From NCBI GenBank assembly GCA_903857265.1, contig CAIODZ010000011.1, positions 1 to 64,000 of the forward strand: a stretch of DNA of 64,000 nucleotides, given 5' to 3'. Source of the DNA: an uncultured Phycisphaerales bacterium (GTDB lineage Bacteria; Planctomycetota; Phycisphaerae; Sedimentisphaerales; Anaerobacaceae). The notes beneath the pieces are model-generated. The model ran no database searches. It saw only the letters and a program-made list of their open reading frames with translations, and had not been told where the DNA came from. Below, piece by piece: positions 24,916 to 34,459 of this stretch. A program made the position numbers and the translations under genes. Numbering within the stretch: position 1 is the first letter of the stretch; every line of letters starts with the position of its first letter.

Positions 24916-25002
24916 GGCGAGGTGGTGGGGCCGGCTGGGGGGGAAACCGGTAAACCACGCTGCCTCGCCGAGGTTCAAGAACTGCGACAACACAGTAGTT
25001 GT
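24916..25002 (+). other. Structured GC-rich element after the MFS gene, possible non-coding RNA
   Basis: GGCGAGG (24916-24922) pairs with CCTCGCC (24963-24969), enclosing TGG/CCA and CCGG/CCGG pairs around GGGGGGAAA. A second short hairpin, ACAAC (24987-24991)/GTTGT (24998-25002), follows. No T-run follows either one, so it does not look like a simple terminator. The GC-rich block stands out from the AT-rich gap to 25329, which otherwise holds no gene. Confidence 0.4.
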
Positions 25003-25329
25003 TGATGTAAAATAGCTCTGGCAAAAAGTGAAATCTAACCCGCCCCTGATTGACTATCAAACCAAAAGTATCACTGCCCCCGTTGTTCAGAACTGGGTTT
25101 GTTCACAACATTTTGCCTGAACTCCAATTATTATATCCCCGTCGGTCACAAAAAGCAAGTTAAAAATACCCAATAAACACCTTTTTTGGCGACTCAAAAC
25201 CCATACTCAAATCCACCAAATGTGCTTGCAACAATGGCGATGTTGGCGTAAATTACTCATTTGCGGGGCATTATTCCGCGATGGTTTTATTGGGGTTATT
25301 GAAACAGTGTATTTTGCTGTTTATTGTTT

Positions 25330-26052
25330 ATGATAAAGATAGCCGAACGTGTTAAGCGTCTCAGGGAAAACATATCTTCGGTTTGTGCCCGTGTGGGCAG
25401 AGACCCTGCCGAGGTCAAGCTCGTTGTCGTAACGAAGTCCGCCTCGCAGGAGGCAATCGAGGAGGTCGTTCGACTGGGGTTCTCCGAGCTTGGCGAAAAC
25501 AGGGTCCAGCAGCTAAAAAGGGTAGTTACCGAGGTAGATGAATTTATTAAGCATAATGCCGATGAGCCCGGGATGCCGCGCAAGGTGAACTGGCACATGA
25601 TAGGGCACCTTCAGCGAAACAAGGTCAGACAGGTTTTGCCTATGGTTACGCTTATACACTCCGTTGACACTCTTCGTCTGGCCGAGGAAATCAGCGCCGC
25701 AGCCGCCAAAATGAATACCGTCCCGCGTGTGCTGCTCCAGGTCAATACTTCTGAGGAGTCGCAGAAATACGGGGTTCCCGTGGGGGCCGCACTGCACCTG
25801 GCTGAGCAGATTGATACCCTGCCTAATATAAAACTGGTGGGGCTGATGACGATGGGGCCCCTGACGCACAACAAAGACGTGATTCGCAAGTGTTTTACCC
25901 GTGCCAGGGAGCTTTTCCTCGAAATGCGGGGCGAGAGGGTTGTCGGGCATAATTTTGAAGAGCTGAGTATGGGGATGAGCTCAGATTATGAAATTGCGGT
26001 GGAGCAGGGGGCCACAATTTTGCGAATCGGCTCAGCGATTTTTTCCGGCTGA
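25330..26052 (+). CDS. YggS/PLPBP family pyridoxal-phosphate-binding protein
   Basis: The 240-residue, single-domain alanine-racemase-like TIM barrel binds PLP but is not known as an enzyme; family members control vitamin B6 and amino/keto-acid balance. The PLP lysine is K36 in LVVVTKSAS. Conserved blocks are ELGENRVQQL, WHMIGHLQRNK, LLQVNTSEESQKYG and LSMGMSSDYEIAVEQGATILRIGSAIF, the last binding phosphate. The ATG at 25330 is used; no strong ribosome-binding site is visible. It stands alone between two gene-free gaps (24.9-25.3 and 26.05-26.36 kb). Confidence 0.92.
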   Translation: MIKIAERVKRLRENISSVCARVGRDPAEVKLVVVTKSASQEAIEEVVRLGFSELGENRVQQLKRVVTEVDEFIKHNADEPGMPRKVNWHMIGHLQRNKVRQVLPMVTLIHSVDTLRLAEEISAAAAKMNTVPRVLLQVNTSEESQKYGVPVGAALHLAEQIDTLPNIKLVGLMTMGPLTHNKDVIRKCFTRARELFLEMRGERVVGHNFEELSMGMSSDYEIAVEQGATILRIGSAIFSG

Positions 26053-26363
26053 CGGCTGTCGGGTAAAACTCATCACAAAATTCAATCACACTGCAACCAT
26101 CGTTATTCTCGGACCCAAATCAGTATATTTTCGAATAGCACTCTTTTTTTATCGGTCTAAAATCCACAAAACTCCCGTCAGGTACGGCTTATAGTCAGTA
26201 ATCCATAAAGACACAAAAAAAGAAAAAAACTAACAAAGTGCCGAGGGGAATGAGACGAAAATCATACTTGTCGCCTTATGATTGTTATTCTTTAAGTATT
26301 GATATGTATTGATTTGTGTTTGTTGCCGCCTCATTTGGGCTGGTATTAAAGGGGATAAATAAA

Positions 26364-27638
26364 ATGGTCCAGAGCGAATTATTAAGCGCCATCGAACTTC
26401 AAAAGCGTTTTATCGATGTGCTTTACCTGACCAACGAAAAGCAGATGCCGCAGGAAATAAAGCACCTGCTTATGGAGAGGAATCTATCTTATAAGCTTCT
26501 GCGCATCGATAAGTTCGGCGAAGCAAGAAATGAACTTGGTCTTGTGGGGACGGTAATAGTTGATGCAGTTGATTCCGAGGCCGCACAGCAGCAGAAACTC
26601 GCGAGAATAATCGAGACGCTCGAAATGGAGAATATCGGCGTCATTCTTATTACCAACCGCGAAAAAGTACCGGTGAAAAGTTTTTCACTGTCGCCGTCGA
26701 AGAGCAGTTTCAGCATGGGCGGGATGACCGAGGCCGTTTCTATCGATGAGCTTTGGACCAGGGTCAGCGTGAATCTTGCCTATCGCAAAAAAAGCGACGG
26801 GATAGCGGTTAAGCCGGCCATTCCGCCAAAGCAGATACAAACCATTTACAAAAACAAGCTCGCCGAGCAGCTCAGTATGACAGGCGCACTTGTGGACAAC
26901 CTTACCGAGCAGCTTCGCCTTGCCGGTCTTGTCCAGCAGGACTTCCTGCCCACCCAATTGCCAAATACCGAGAGAGTCAAATGGGCATCGGTCTTTTTGC
27001 CAGCGGAGTGGGTTTCCGGCGATATATATAATGCCGTCAGGATTGATGAAAAACATCTTGGCTTCTATGTAGCCGACGTTGTCGGGCACGGTATGCCCGC
27101 GGCGTTGTTGACCATTTTCCTCAAACAGGCGCTGGTTATGAGAACTACCGTTGACAATGCGTATCACATTTTCTCGCCTGCCGAGGTAATGAAGAATCTC
27201 AACAAGAAAATGGCCACACAGAAACTTTCCGGCTACCAGTTTGCCACCTGCTGTTATTGCCTCCTGAATACCGAAACGCTCGAGATGACATTCGCCCGCG
27301 CGGGGCATCCTTATCCCATACTATTGAGGCGGGGCCAGGAGCCAAAACAGCTCGAAGTACGCGGGTCATTACTCGGCGTATTCAAGGAAGCCGAATATTC
27401 CGAGGACAAAATCCAGCTTCAGCAAGGCGACAAAATTCTGCTCTATTCCGACGGCGCTGAGCCGTTCATAGGCAACTACGATGATTTGACGGGCTTTCAT
27501 TTTATGAAGGAATTCCTCGAGCTTAAAGACCTGCAGATTGTCGAAATGATGGACAGATTTAATATGATGGCGCAGAACCAAAACATTGACCCTTCGGAGG
27601 TTGACGATATTACCACCCTTGGTCTGGAAATTCAGTAG
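26364..27638 (+). CDS. RsbU/SpoIIE-type PP2C protein phosphatase
   Basis: The 424-residue protein ends in a PP2C/SpoIIE phosphatase domain (about residues 200-424): WVSGDIYNAVRI, YVADVVGHGMPAALL, FARAGHPYPILLRR, LLYSDGAEPF and DDITTLGLEI carry the metal-binding Asp residues; the second Asp of the usual GDxxD is Asn here. The N-terminal 130 residues look like a receiver-type alpha/beta fold lacking obvious phospho-Asp, followed by a helical linker. The ATG at 26364 has AAAGGGG upstream. It precedes a STAS antagonist, the usual substrate of such phosphatases. Confidence 0.85.
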   Translation: MVQSELLSAIELQKRFIDVLYLTNEKQMPQEIKHLLMERNLSYKLLRIDKFGEARNELGLVGTVIVDAVDSEAAQQQKLARIIETLEMENIGVILITNREKVPVKSFSLSPSKSSFSMGGMTEAVSIDELWTRVSVNLAYRKKSDGIAVKPAIPPKQIQTIYKNKLAEQLSMTGALVDNLTEQLRLAGLVQQDFLPTQLPNTERVKWASVFLPAEWVSGDIYNAVRIDEKHLGFYVADVVGHGMPAALLTIFLKQALVMRTTVDNAYHIFSPAEVMKNLNKKMATQKLSGYQFATCCYCLLNTETLEMTFARAGHPYPILLRRGQEPKQLEVRGSLLGVFKEAEYSEDKIQLQQGDKILLYSDGAEPFIGNYDDLTGFHFMKEFLELKDLQIVEMMDRFNMMAQNQNIDPSEVDDITTLGLEIQ

Positions 27639-27857
27639 CCGTTCAATTAGTTGCCATTACCGTTCGGTAATCGAAAAACAAGCCCCTTTTTGGCTAATCC
27701 TTTCAATTTTTCTATCCTTGCGTAGTTGCGGTTAATCGAATTATTATCGGTCGTCTGGCCGATTTTGTGCAGGTCTTTTGATTAACCGTTCGGCTTTATG
27801 TGCCGATAGAGGTGATTGGAACGGGATATAACTGTATGGTCTTTTAGGAGAAAAGCG

Positions 27858-28211
27858 ATGGGATTTCAGAACTGGTCTGATGATATTATTCTTGTTGACC
27901 TGCCTCGCGAACCGCGGATGAGGAGTGAGCTTAAAACACTTGTCGAAATTGTACGGGACCGCGGTGACTGTGATGTTGTTGTGGATTTTTCGAGCGTGGA
28001 CATAATGACCTCGACAAGCATATCGGGGCTTTTACGTTTGCGCAAACTGCTCACTGATTGCGGGCATCGCCTGATATTTTGTAATGTTCCTGCTGCTACC
28101 AGGAGTGTTTTCAGCGTGGTCGGACTCGACGAGGTATTTGAGTTTGCCGATGACAAGTTTACTGCCCTGGCGGCGATTCAATCCACGAGCGGCAGCAGGC
28201 AAAAAGTTTGA
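27858..28211 (+). CDS. STAS-domain anti-sigma factor antagonist
   Basis: The 117-residue protein is a SpoIIAA/RsbV-like STAS domain. Aligning MTSTSISGLL with the family motif ISSAGLGVLL puts the phospho-acceptor at S52. In partner switching the unphosphorylated form binds an anti-sigma kinase and frees a sigma factor or other target; the upstream PP2C would reactivate it. GGAG lies before the ATG. No kinase (RsbW/SpoIIAB) gene is adjacent. Confidence 0.85.
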   Translation: MGFQNWSDDIILVDLPREPRMRSELKTLVEIVRDRGDCDVVVDFSSVDIMTSTSISGLLRLRKLLTDCGHRLIFCNVPAATRSVFSVVGLDEVFEFADDKFTALAAIQSTSGSRQKV

Positions 28212-28528
28212 TACATTTGCCGCGGCTTTAAAAGTATTAAGGTTTCGAATTGCTGTGCCGGTCCCATAAAAGTATCGCCTGGAGGGCGGAGGGCAAATAC
28301 GAAAGAGGCAGTGTCACCGGATGTGTTTCGCTGGTTTTTTATTAGACCGTTATTTTTGGCAGCACCTGGTTTTTTCTCTATATTTTAAGTGTGTGCGACT
28401 GCCTGTTTTAAAGAGGGAAGATAATACCGGCGTTTTTATATGGCTGTGTTGATTTCAATGCCGGGTTTTGTATGGCTGTTAGTGTGAATTATGCTTATGA
28501 AAGAATTTATGTGGATTGAGGTGTTGGG

Positions 28529-30364
28529 ATGAAGGCAGCTCCAGAAACCTCTGATATGGAGAAACCTAAAACTACGCATCTTTTTGGTGAGTTTTTGGTT
28601 TTCAAGGGAGTGCTTACCCATCTCCAGCTGAGCAAGGTGGTTGATGAGCAGCGCAGGTTCGGCGGCCGGCTCGGCGAGGCCATTGTTCGTCTCAATATGA
28701 TGACTGAGGAGCAGGTTACACAGGCCCTGGCTGAACATCTTTCTATGGAATATGTGCATTTCGACGACATTTCCAAAATCAATATGAATGTCGCGAGAAT
28801 GTTCGACGAGGCCATCTCGAAGCGATTTTGCCTCGTTGGCATCGGCGAAGCTGACGGCAGAATTGTCGTTGCTATGGCAGACCCGCTCAATGTTATAGCT
28901 ATCGATACCATAACGCTTAAAATAAAACGGCCTATCAAGGTCGTCATCGGCTCTGCCCACGAAATTCGCAAGGCCATCGAGATTATCTATCACGGTTCAG
29001 ACGTGGAGGAACAGCGGCTAAGAGAGCTGGTGCAGACGGAAGGTGACAGGTTTGACCGGGATGCCGACGAAAAAGTAGAGTCGATTCTCGAAGAAGCAGC
29101 GGACGGCGACAACGACAGTGAAGAAGAGGCGGGCAAAGCCCCGGTTATTCGATTTGTCGATTTGCTGTTGAGCCAGGCAGTAAAAAGCCGCGCAAGCGAC
29201 GTGCACATCGAACCGCAGGAAAAAACGATGATGATTCGCATGAGAATCGACGGCATATTGCGAGATATGGTCCCGCCCGCGAGGAATATGCAGGGCGCAG
29301 TCCTTGCCAGGATAAAGATTCTTGCGAATCTGAACATTGCCGAACGTCGCCTTCCTCAGGATGGTCGTCTCAAAATCAGGACGTCCAGCAGGGATATCGA
29401 TGTTCGCGTATCTACGCTTCCAACGATATATGGCGAAAAGATAGTTATGCGTATTCTCGATACTGCCGGGACATCGCACAATATCGATAAGCTCGGCATC
29501 GAGCCGGAACTGCTGGCTGTGCTGAAGAACGCACTAAATCAGCCGCACGGTATTATGATTGTAACCGGGCCTACGGGAAGCGGCAAAAGCACCACGCTTT
29601 ACGCCTGCCTTAATCACCTAAAAGACCCGACAGTGAATATAACCACGGTTGAGGACCCTGTTGAATATCGTCTTGCCGGCATTAACCAGGTCCAGGTCAA
29701 GCCGGAAATTGACCTGACGTTCGCGTCCTGCCTGCGTTCTATACTCAGACAGGACCCTGATATTGTCCTGATAGGAGAAATTCGAGACAAAGAGACAGTT
29801 GAAATTGCGATAAAGGCGTCATTGACGGGGCACTTAGTACTGAGCACATTCCACACCAACGATGCTCCCAGCGCTATAACTCGTTTGATTAATATGGGAA
29901 TTGAGCCGTACCTGTTGTCTTCATCGCTTAACCTGGTAGTCGCTCAGCGATTAGTCAGAAAAATTTGTGATAAATGCAAAGAGCCAGCAACGCTCAGCGA
30001 ACAGGTATTGAAACGGCTGAAAGTTGACCCGGCAAAATTGAAGGACGCGAAGCTTTGTCATGGCAAGGGTTGCCCAGCGTGTGGAAACACCGGATACCAC
30101 GGACGGCTGCCCATATTCGAGTTTCTGGTTATGGACCACGAACTGCGGGAACTTGTTACCGCTACCGCGACAGAGTCGCAGCTTAGGGCTGTGTCGAGGA
30201 AAAAAGGTTATGGCGGGCTGCTCGAAAGCGGCGTGATAAAAATGCTTCAGGGGCTTACAACTGCAGAGGAGGTGCTGGGTGTAACGTTTAGTGAGGATAT
30301 AGGGGATATAGGGGTGGAGCAGAAGGGGCAGACAGTTGTAATTTCGGAAACGCCTGAAAAATAG
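28529..30364 (+). CDS. pilB: Type IV pilus assembly ATPase PilB (GspE family)
   Basis: The 611-residue extension motor powers pilus assembly at the inner membrane. Residues about 15-150 are an MshEN-type N-terminal domain; the ATPase core follows with Walker A GPTGSGKST near residue 347, Asp boxes (TTVEDPVEYRL), Walker B DPDIVLIGEIRD and the His box LSTFHTNDA. Two Cys pairs (CDKC, CPAC) form the zinc site typical of PilB/GspE. The 317-bp gap upstream has no gene and probably carries the operon promoter. PilC follows after 143 bp. Confidence 0.93.
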   Translation: MKAAPETSDMEKPKTTHLFGEFLVFKGVLTHLQLSKVVDEQRRFGGRLGEAIVRLNMMTEEQVTQALAEHLSMEYVHFDDISKINMNVARMFDEAISKRFCLVGIGEADGRIVVAMADPLNVIAIDTITLKIKRPIKVVIGSAHEIRKAIEIIYHGSDVEEQRLRELVQTEGDRFDRDADEKVESILEEAADGDNDSEEEAGKAPVIRFVDLLLSQAVKSRASDVHIEPQEKTMMIRMRIDGILRDMVPPARNMQGAVLARIKILANLNIAERRLPQDGRLKIRTSSRDIDVRVSTLPTIYGEKIVMRILDTAGTSHNIDKLGIEPELLAVLKNALNQPHGIMIVTGPTGSGKSTTLYACLNHLKDPTVNITTVEDPVEYRLAGINQVQVKPEIDLTFASCLRSILRQDPDIVLIGEIRDKETVEIAIKASLTGHLVLSTFHTNDAPSAITRLINMGIEPYLLSSSLNLVVAQRLVRKICDKCKEPATLSEQVLKRLKVDPAKLKDAKLCHGKGCPACGNTGYHGRLPIFEFLVMDHELRELVTATATESQLRAVSRKKGYGGLLESGVIKMLQGLTTAEEVLGVTFSEDIGDIGVEQKGQTVVISETPEK

Positions 30365-30507
30365 AGGACGTAAAAACCGCTGATATTGGTTTAACAGCAG
30401 TTAAAACGGGTTTTACTAAAGGTCGGTTTTTTACGGGACGATACATAAACTGCGGAGGGAACTGCAAACCTTAGACGAGCGAGGAGTGGTTTTTCAAGGA
30501 TTCTTTA

Positions 30508-31725
30508 ATGAAGACCTTCAAATATAGCGCGTGTGATACAACGGGTTCGCGGAAAGAAGGGCTGACACAGGCCAATTCCGCCAATGACGTAATCGGCTGG
30601 CTTCGCGAGCGAGGGTTGACGCCGGTATCGATTCAGGAAATTGTTGAAGCCGTTAAACATACGTCCAAAAAACAGAAAAGAAGGAGAATCAAGTCCGCCG
30701 AAATCGCGGCCCTTTGCTGGCAGTTGACGACGATGGTCGAGGGCGGTATTCCAATTACCACCGCGATAGAAACGATATCATCCGATATAGAAAACATCCA
30801 GCTCCAGGAAGTGCTGCATCGCATTCTCGATAAAATGCGAAAGGGCGAAAACTTCTCCAGCGGTATCGCTGATTTTCCAAAGGTTTTCGACCAGCTCTCC
30901 AAAGCCATCGTTCTTGCCGGCGAGACCAGCGGTAATCTTCCCGGCGCGTTAAAAAGGGTCGCGGAGCATTTTGACAGCCGTGACCGCTTAGCCAAAAAGG
31001 TCAAGAGCGCGATGACTTACCCCATTTTTGTTCTGATTTTCATAGTCCTGATTGTTACTGGCATAATGACGTTCATTATTCCGAGATTCCGCGCCATATT
31101 CGACCAGTTCGGCGGCAAGTTGCCCGCTTTCACACAGGCGTTTATGGATTTCTACGACTTTATTCGTTTTAATTTAATTTACATCATTGGCTCGTGCTTT
31201 CTGCTTGCCTTCGTCACCACTTTTATCAACAAGACGCCGAAAGGTCACATTTTCTATTCCAAGCTTGTCCTGCGAATACCTCTAATAGGTAAAATTATCA
31301 GCCAGGCCTTTGTTGTCAGTTTTTGTAAAACAATGGCGACGCTGCTTGCGGCGGGCGTTTCCGTCCTCGAGGTATTCGATATTCTTTCCACTATGACCAA
31401 AAACGACGTAATTAAAGACGCTATTATTCGAAGCCGCGAACATATCGTTCAGGGGTCAAATGTATCGCTAAGTTTGGCCTCGTCCGGATTTTTCCCGAAT
31501 ATGGTTGTCAAGATGATTCAGGTAGGCGAGGAAAGCGGCTCCCTGCCCCAGGTCCTCGAAAGAACCAGCGATTATTACGAGCGGAAAGTCGATGCCACTA
31601 TAGGCACGGTACTTGGCCTGCTCGAACCTATTATGATTGTAACGGTCGGAGGGATTGTATTGATTGTCATCCTGGCCTTATACCTGCCTATATTCACGAT
31701 GGGCGGCAACGGCAACGGCGGCTAA
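30508..31725 (+). CDS. pilC: Type IV pilus inner-membrane platform protein PilC (GspF family)
   Basis: The 405-residue protein has two GspF repeats (about residues 65-190 and 265-395), each with LATMVEGGIPI or MATLLAAGVSV and GETSGNLPGAL or GEESGSLPQVL. Three transmembrane segments are visible, the last near the C-terminus (PIMIVTVGGIVLIVILALYL). It links the PilB motor to pilin subunits in the membrane. The N-terminal 55 residues carry the FKYSACDTTGSRKEGL block common to the family. Confidence 0.93.
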   Translation: MKTFKYSACDTTGSRKEGLTQANSANDVIGWLRERGLTPVSIQEIVEAVKHTSKKQKRRRIKSAEIAALCWQLTTMVEGGIPITTAIETISSDIENIQLQEVLHRILDKMRKGENFSSGIADFPKVFDQLSKAIVLAGETSGNLPGALKRVAEHFDSRDRLAKKVKSAMTYPIFVLIFIVLIVTGIMTFIIPRFRAIFDQFGGKLPAFTQAFMDFYDFIRFNLIYIIGSCFLLAFVTTFINKTPKGHIFYSKLVLRIPLIGKIISQAFVVSFCKTMATLLAAGVSVLEVFDILSTMTKNDVIKDAIIRSREHIVQGSNVSLSLASSGFFPNMVVKMIQVGEESGSLPQVLERTSDYYERKVDATIGTVLGLLEPIMIVTVGGIVLIVILALYLPIFTMGGNGNGG

Positions 31726-31835
31726 CCAGCCATACGGAGGAGGTAATAAAGTTACCCCACAAATTGGCCGATTTGCATCGTAGCAGGTCGGAAACGATAA
31801 TTAAACCGGTTTACAGTTTTTAAAGGAGAAAGCAA

Positions 31836-32258
31836 ATGATGAACAGAAAAGGTTTTACACTTATAGAGCTGATGGTGGTCATTTTCATCGTCGGCATCTT
31901 GGCGGCGGTCGCCATACCGATTATGCGTGGCCGAATTGATGCAGCCAAGTGGTCGGAGGGCAAGTCCGCAATGGGCAGTATTCGGACTGCGGCACGTTCG
32001 TTAATCGCCGAGAAGGGCAACAGCTACACCTACGCTGGTCACAACAACCTGACCACAGACCTGGGCTTCGCCGCAGGCGACCTTGACGGCAAGTATTTCA
32101 CTACGGCGTGCTATGCGATTGCTTTCACGGATGTTGCAGGTAGCTCACCCACGTACGTCATCACCTGCACAGCAGCCAGTTCTACGAGCACCGACAAACC
32201 GGCGTCGCCCACTAAGGTGACACTGGACCAGACCGGGCTATTTACTGAGACACCGTAA
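31836..32258 (+). CDS. Type IV pilin / GspG-like prepilin 1
   Basis: The 140-residue prepilin has a short basic leader and the class III signal KG/FTLIELMVVIFIVGILA, cleaved after Gly by prepilin peptidase and N-methylated at Phe; Glu5 is present. After the helix, PIMRGRIDAAKWSEGKSA leads to a small globular domain ending VTLDQTGLFTETP. AAGGAG precedes the ATG. It resembles short pilins common in Phycisphaerae (inference). Confidence 0.9.
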   Translation: MMNRKGFTLIELMVVIFIVGILAAVAIPIMRGRIDAAKWSEGKSAMGSIRTAARSLIAEKGNSYTYAGHNNLTTDLGFAAGDLDGKYFTTACYAIAFTDVAGSSPTYVITCTAASSTSTDKPASPTKVTLDQTGLFTETP

Positions 32259-32298
32259 GCCGAACGCAACGCTGGTTTGTGTGGCTTAGTCCGCATAT

Positions 32299-32386
32299 GT
32301 GTCCGCTTAAGCGGACACGCGGCGGATTAACTGCCCACAGTTGCAACTATGCAGTCGAAATGGTGGGGGCATCAAAGGCCCCCACC
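32299..32386 (+). terminator. Two hairpins between the tandem pilin genes
   Basis: GTGTCCGCTTAAGCGGACAC (32299-32318) is a perfect 20-bp palindrome. GGTGGGGGC (32362-32370) and GCCCCCACC (32378-32386) form a second 9-bp hairpin, followed by TTCA. Neither has a long T-run. They could partly terminate or stabilise the first pilin message so that the two pilins are made in different amounts; that role is inference. Confidence 0.55.
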
Positions 32387-32414
32387 TTCAATGTTCGCAG
32401 AGAGGTGAATTGTT

Positions 32415-32843
32415 ATGATATCCGATAACCGCGGATGGGAAAAGGGCTTCACGCTTATTGAAGTGATGGTAGTCCTTTTCATCATCGGCATATTGTCCGC
32501 TGTGGCGATTCCATTGATGAGAGGCCGGTCTGACTCTGCCAAGTGGTCGGAAGGCAAGGCGATAGCCGGCAGTATCCGAGCCGCCGCTCGCGCGTATATC
32601 GCCGAGAAAGGCAATGGGGGCACCTTCGCGGGTATGTCACTGGCACAACTGGGCTTTGTCACTGGCGACCTTAGCGGCAAGTATTTCCAGGATGGGGATT
32701 ACAAAATTGTATTCACGGATGTTGGGAATGGTTCACCGCCCACTTATCTTATCACTGTGACTTCGAGCAAGACCGGCGAAGCGCCGTCAGTGCCCAGCTC
32801 AATAACACTGAACCAGGATGGGATACTTACAGAAATTCCCTGA
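32415..32843 (+). CDS. Type IV pilin / GspG-like prepilin 2
   Basis: The 142-residue paralog of the preceding pilin has a longer leader (ISDNRGWEKG), then FTLIEVMVVLFIIGILSAVA with the conserved Glu5 and the same PLMRGRSDSAKWSEGK block. The C-terminal part matches in order (GDLSGKYF, PTYLITVTSS, ITLNQDGILTEIP). AGAGGTG precedes the ATG. The pair may be a major and a minor pilin. Confidence 0.9.
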   Translation: MISDNRGWEKGFTLIEVMVVLFIIGILSAVAIPLMRGRSDSAKWSEGKAIAGSIRAAARAYIAEKGNGGTFAGMSLAQLGFVTGDLSGKYFQDGDYKIVFTDVGNGSPPTYLITVTSSKTGEAPSVPSSITLNQDGILTEIP

Positions 32844-33393
32844 CAGGTTTTTCTGTTCAATGTTAGATGTTGGATGTTGGGCATTTTTTCACACCATTTT
32901 TTTAATCCGCAATCGATAATCTGTAATCATCGATCATCAATTTCCTCATAATTTGTTTTTGTTGACTTTATTTCCTATGCTTTATCTTAGTGCGGGGAGC
33001 TTTCCCGATGTCCTGCGTTGCGCGATACAGCACACACTATCCAAATACGCGGGACAAACCAATTTACGACCGATAACTACGGCGGGGGGCTTTTTGTTTT
33101 ATGGATATGCCCAAGCCGACTATTTCTCAACTTTGTATTATAACCGCAGAACGACCCCAAAAGGCCCCAAAGACGCATTGGCGATATCAATCATCGTTTC
33201 TTATGGGACACACAGAACCCGCAATAACGGATGAATATCAAAAACGCCACATTATTCACTTATCGCAATTTATATCTAAAACACACTATTTCACAGGCCG
33301 ATGAATGAGTGGCATTTGACATTGAATCGCAATGGCGGTTGTGTAAAAAGACTGCTTTTGCATGGTTTGGCCGAAGAAAGGGCTGAAAGCATT
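32844..33393. other. Gene-free gap between pilins and PilM
   Basis: No convincing gene is seen in 550 bp. It starts with AATCCGCAATCGATAATC-type periodic words (32906-32950), followed by unique sequence with short open frames lacking ribosome-binding sites. It probably holds the promoter for the pilM-secretin part of the cluster, but no consensus pair stood out. Confidence 0.5.
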
Positions 33394-34458
33394 ATGAGTT
33401 TTAACTGGAAACGATTGCTCGGGTGTAGCCAGGATGATGTTCTTGGGCTTGACATCGGCTCATCCTCTGTCAGGATGATTCAGCTTGCCAAAAACGGCGA
33501 CGGATACACAGTTGTTGCCGCCCACGTTTGCGATATCAAGCAGGATAACGCCGACGTTGCTGCCAGAGAAGAATCAATTGTTCAGGCGGTTCAGAAGTGT
33601 ACGGCTTTAGCCAGAAAAAACGCTCGCTGGGCGGTATGCAGCGTCTCGGGGCCTGAAGTAGCAGTGCGGCCATTCAAGTTCCCGCCTCTGCAAACAGAAG
33701 AGCTTGACGGCGCTGTTCGGCTTGAAGCGTCGCAGGTCTGCCCCTTCAACGTCGATGAAGGTGTTGTCGATTATCAGATTATCCCGTCAGGCGAGTCCAA
33801 CAATGCCGCAGCGGGCGTTCTCGTCGCCGCGTCGAATGATGTGATACAACGTAAAATACGAATTGTCGAGAAAGCGAATATGTCCTGTGTAATGATGGAC
33901 GTCAATGGACTCGCGCTTCTTAATTGTCTTATCGCCGGTAAAAATGCCGACATAAATATCAGCACCTCTGCGGTTCTCGATATCGGCACATCTTGTGCAA
34001 CCCTGGCCGTAATAGGCGAAAATGGTTTGCCGTTTGTCAGGACCGTCCCTTACGCAGGAAATGATATTGTCGCTCAGATTGCGAAAGAAAACAACGTTAG
34101 CTCAAAAATTGTGGAAGATGAGCTTTACGATTCCGCCTCATCAAAGATAGCTCCGGAGAATCTGCAGGCCAGTATGGAAAAGGCGTCCATAAAACTGGTC
34201 AGCGACATTGCCGAAACCCTGCGTTATCACAGCACTCAGGCCAAATCTATGCCCGTCGATAAGCTTCTCGTGTGCGGAACTTTCGGAATGGTCAAAGGAT
34301 TCGTCGATATACTCAACAAACAACTGCCCATCAAAGTAGTTCTCTGGAATCCCTTTGATACTATGAAGTGCAGTGTTGACAGGCAGTGTCTTGAAGTAAT
34401 TCAGTCAAAAGGCCCGGCTATGGTTGTTGCCGCGGGTCTTGCTATGAGGTCGGTCTGA
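33394..34458 (+). CDS. pilM: Type IV pilus assembly protein PilM
   Basis: The 354-residue actin-like ATPase of the pilus inner-membrane complex carries GLDIGSSSVRMIQL (phosphate 1 loop), SAVLDIGTSCATLAV (phosphate 2) and LLVCGTFGMVKGFVDIL (adenosine loop). It binds the cytoplasmic tail of PilN. The ATG at 33394 is preferred; an upstream frame from 33301 adds 31 residues not typical of PilM. The pilN ATG starts 2 bp after the stop. Confidence 0.9.
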   Translation: MSFNWKRLLGCSQDDVLGLDIGSSSVRMIQLAKNGDGYTVVAAHVCDIKQDNADVAAREESIVQAVQKCTALARKNARWAVCSVSGPEVAVRPFKFPPLQTEELDGAVRLEASQVCPFNVDEGVVDYQIIPSGESNNAAAGVLVAASNDVIQRKIRIVEKANMSCVMMDVNGLALLNCLIAGKNADINISTSAVLDIGTSCATLAVIGENGLPFVRTVPYAGNDIVAQIAKENNVSSKIVEDELYDSASSKIAPENLQASMEKASIKLVSDIAETLRYHSTQAKSMPVDKLLVCGTFGMVKGFVDILNKQLPIKVVLWNPFDTMKCSVDRQCLEVIQSKGPAMVVAAGLAMRSV

Positions 34459-34459
34459 T

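Noticed and set aside
24970-25015. tRNA-like T-arm in GAGGTTCAAGAACTG
   Set aside because: No acceptor, D or anticodon arm can be folded around it.
28260-28340. Possible c-di-GMP-I riboswitch upstream of pilB (GGGCAAATACGAAAG)
   Set aside because: Only a few conserved bases match; the GACGCAAAGCC block and paired stems are missing.
32953-33234. 93-codon plus-strand frame between the pilins and pilM
   Set aside because: No ribosome-binding site, Pro/Thr/Arg composition unlike neighbours, and it begins in periodic repeat DNA.
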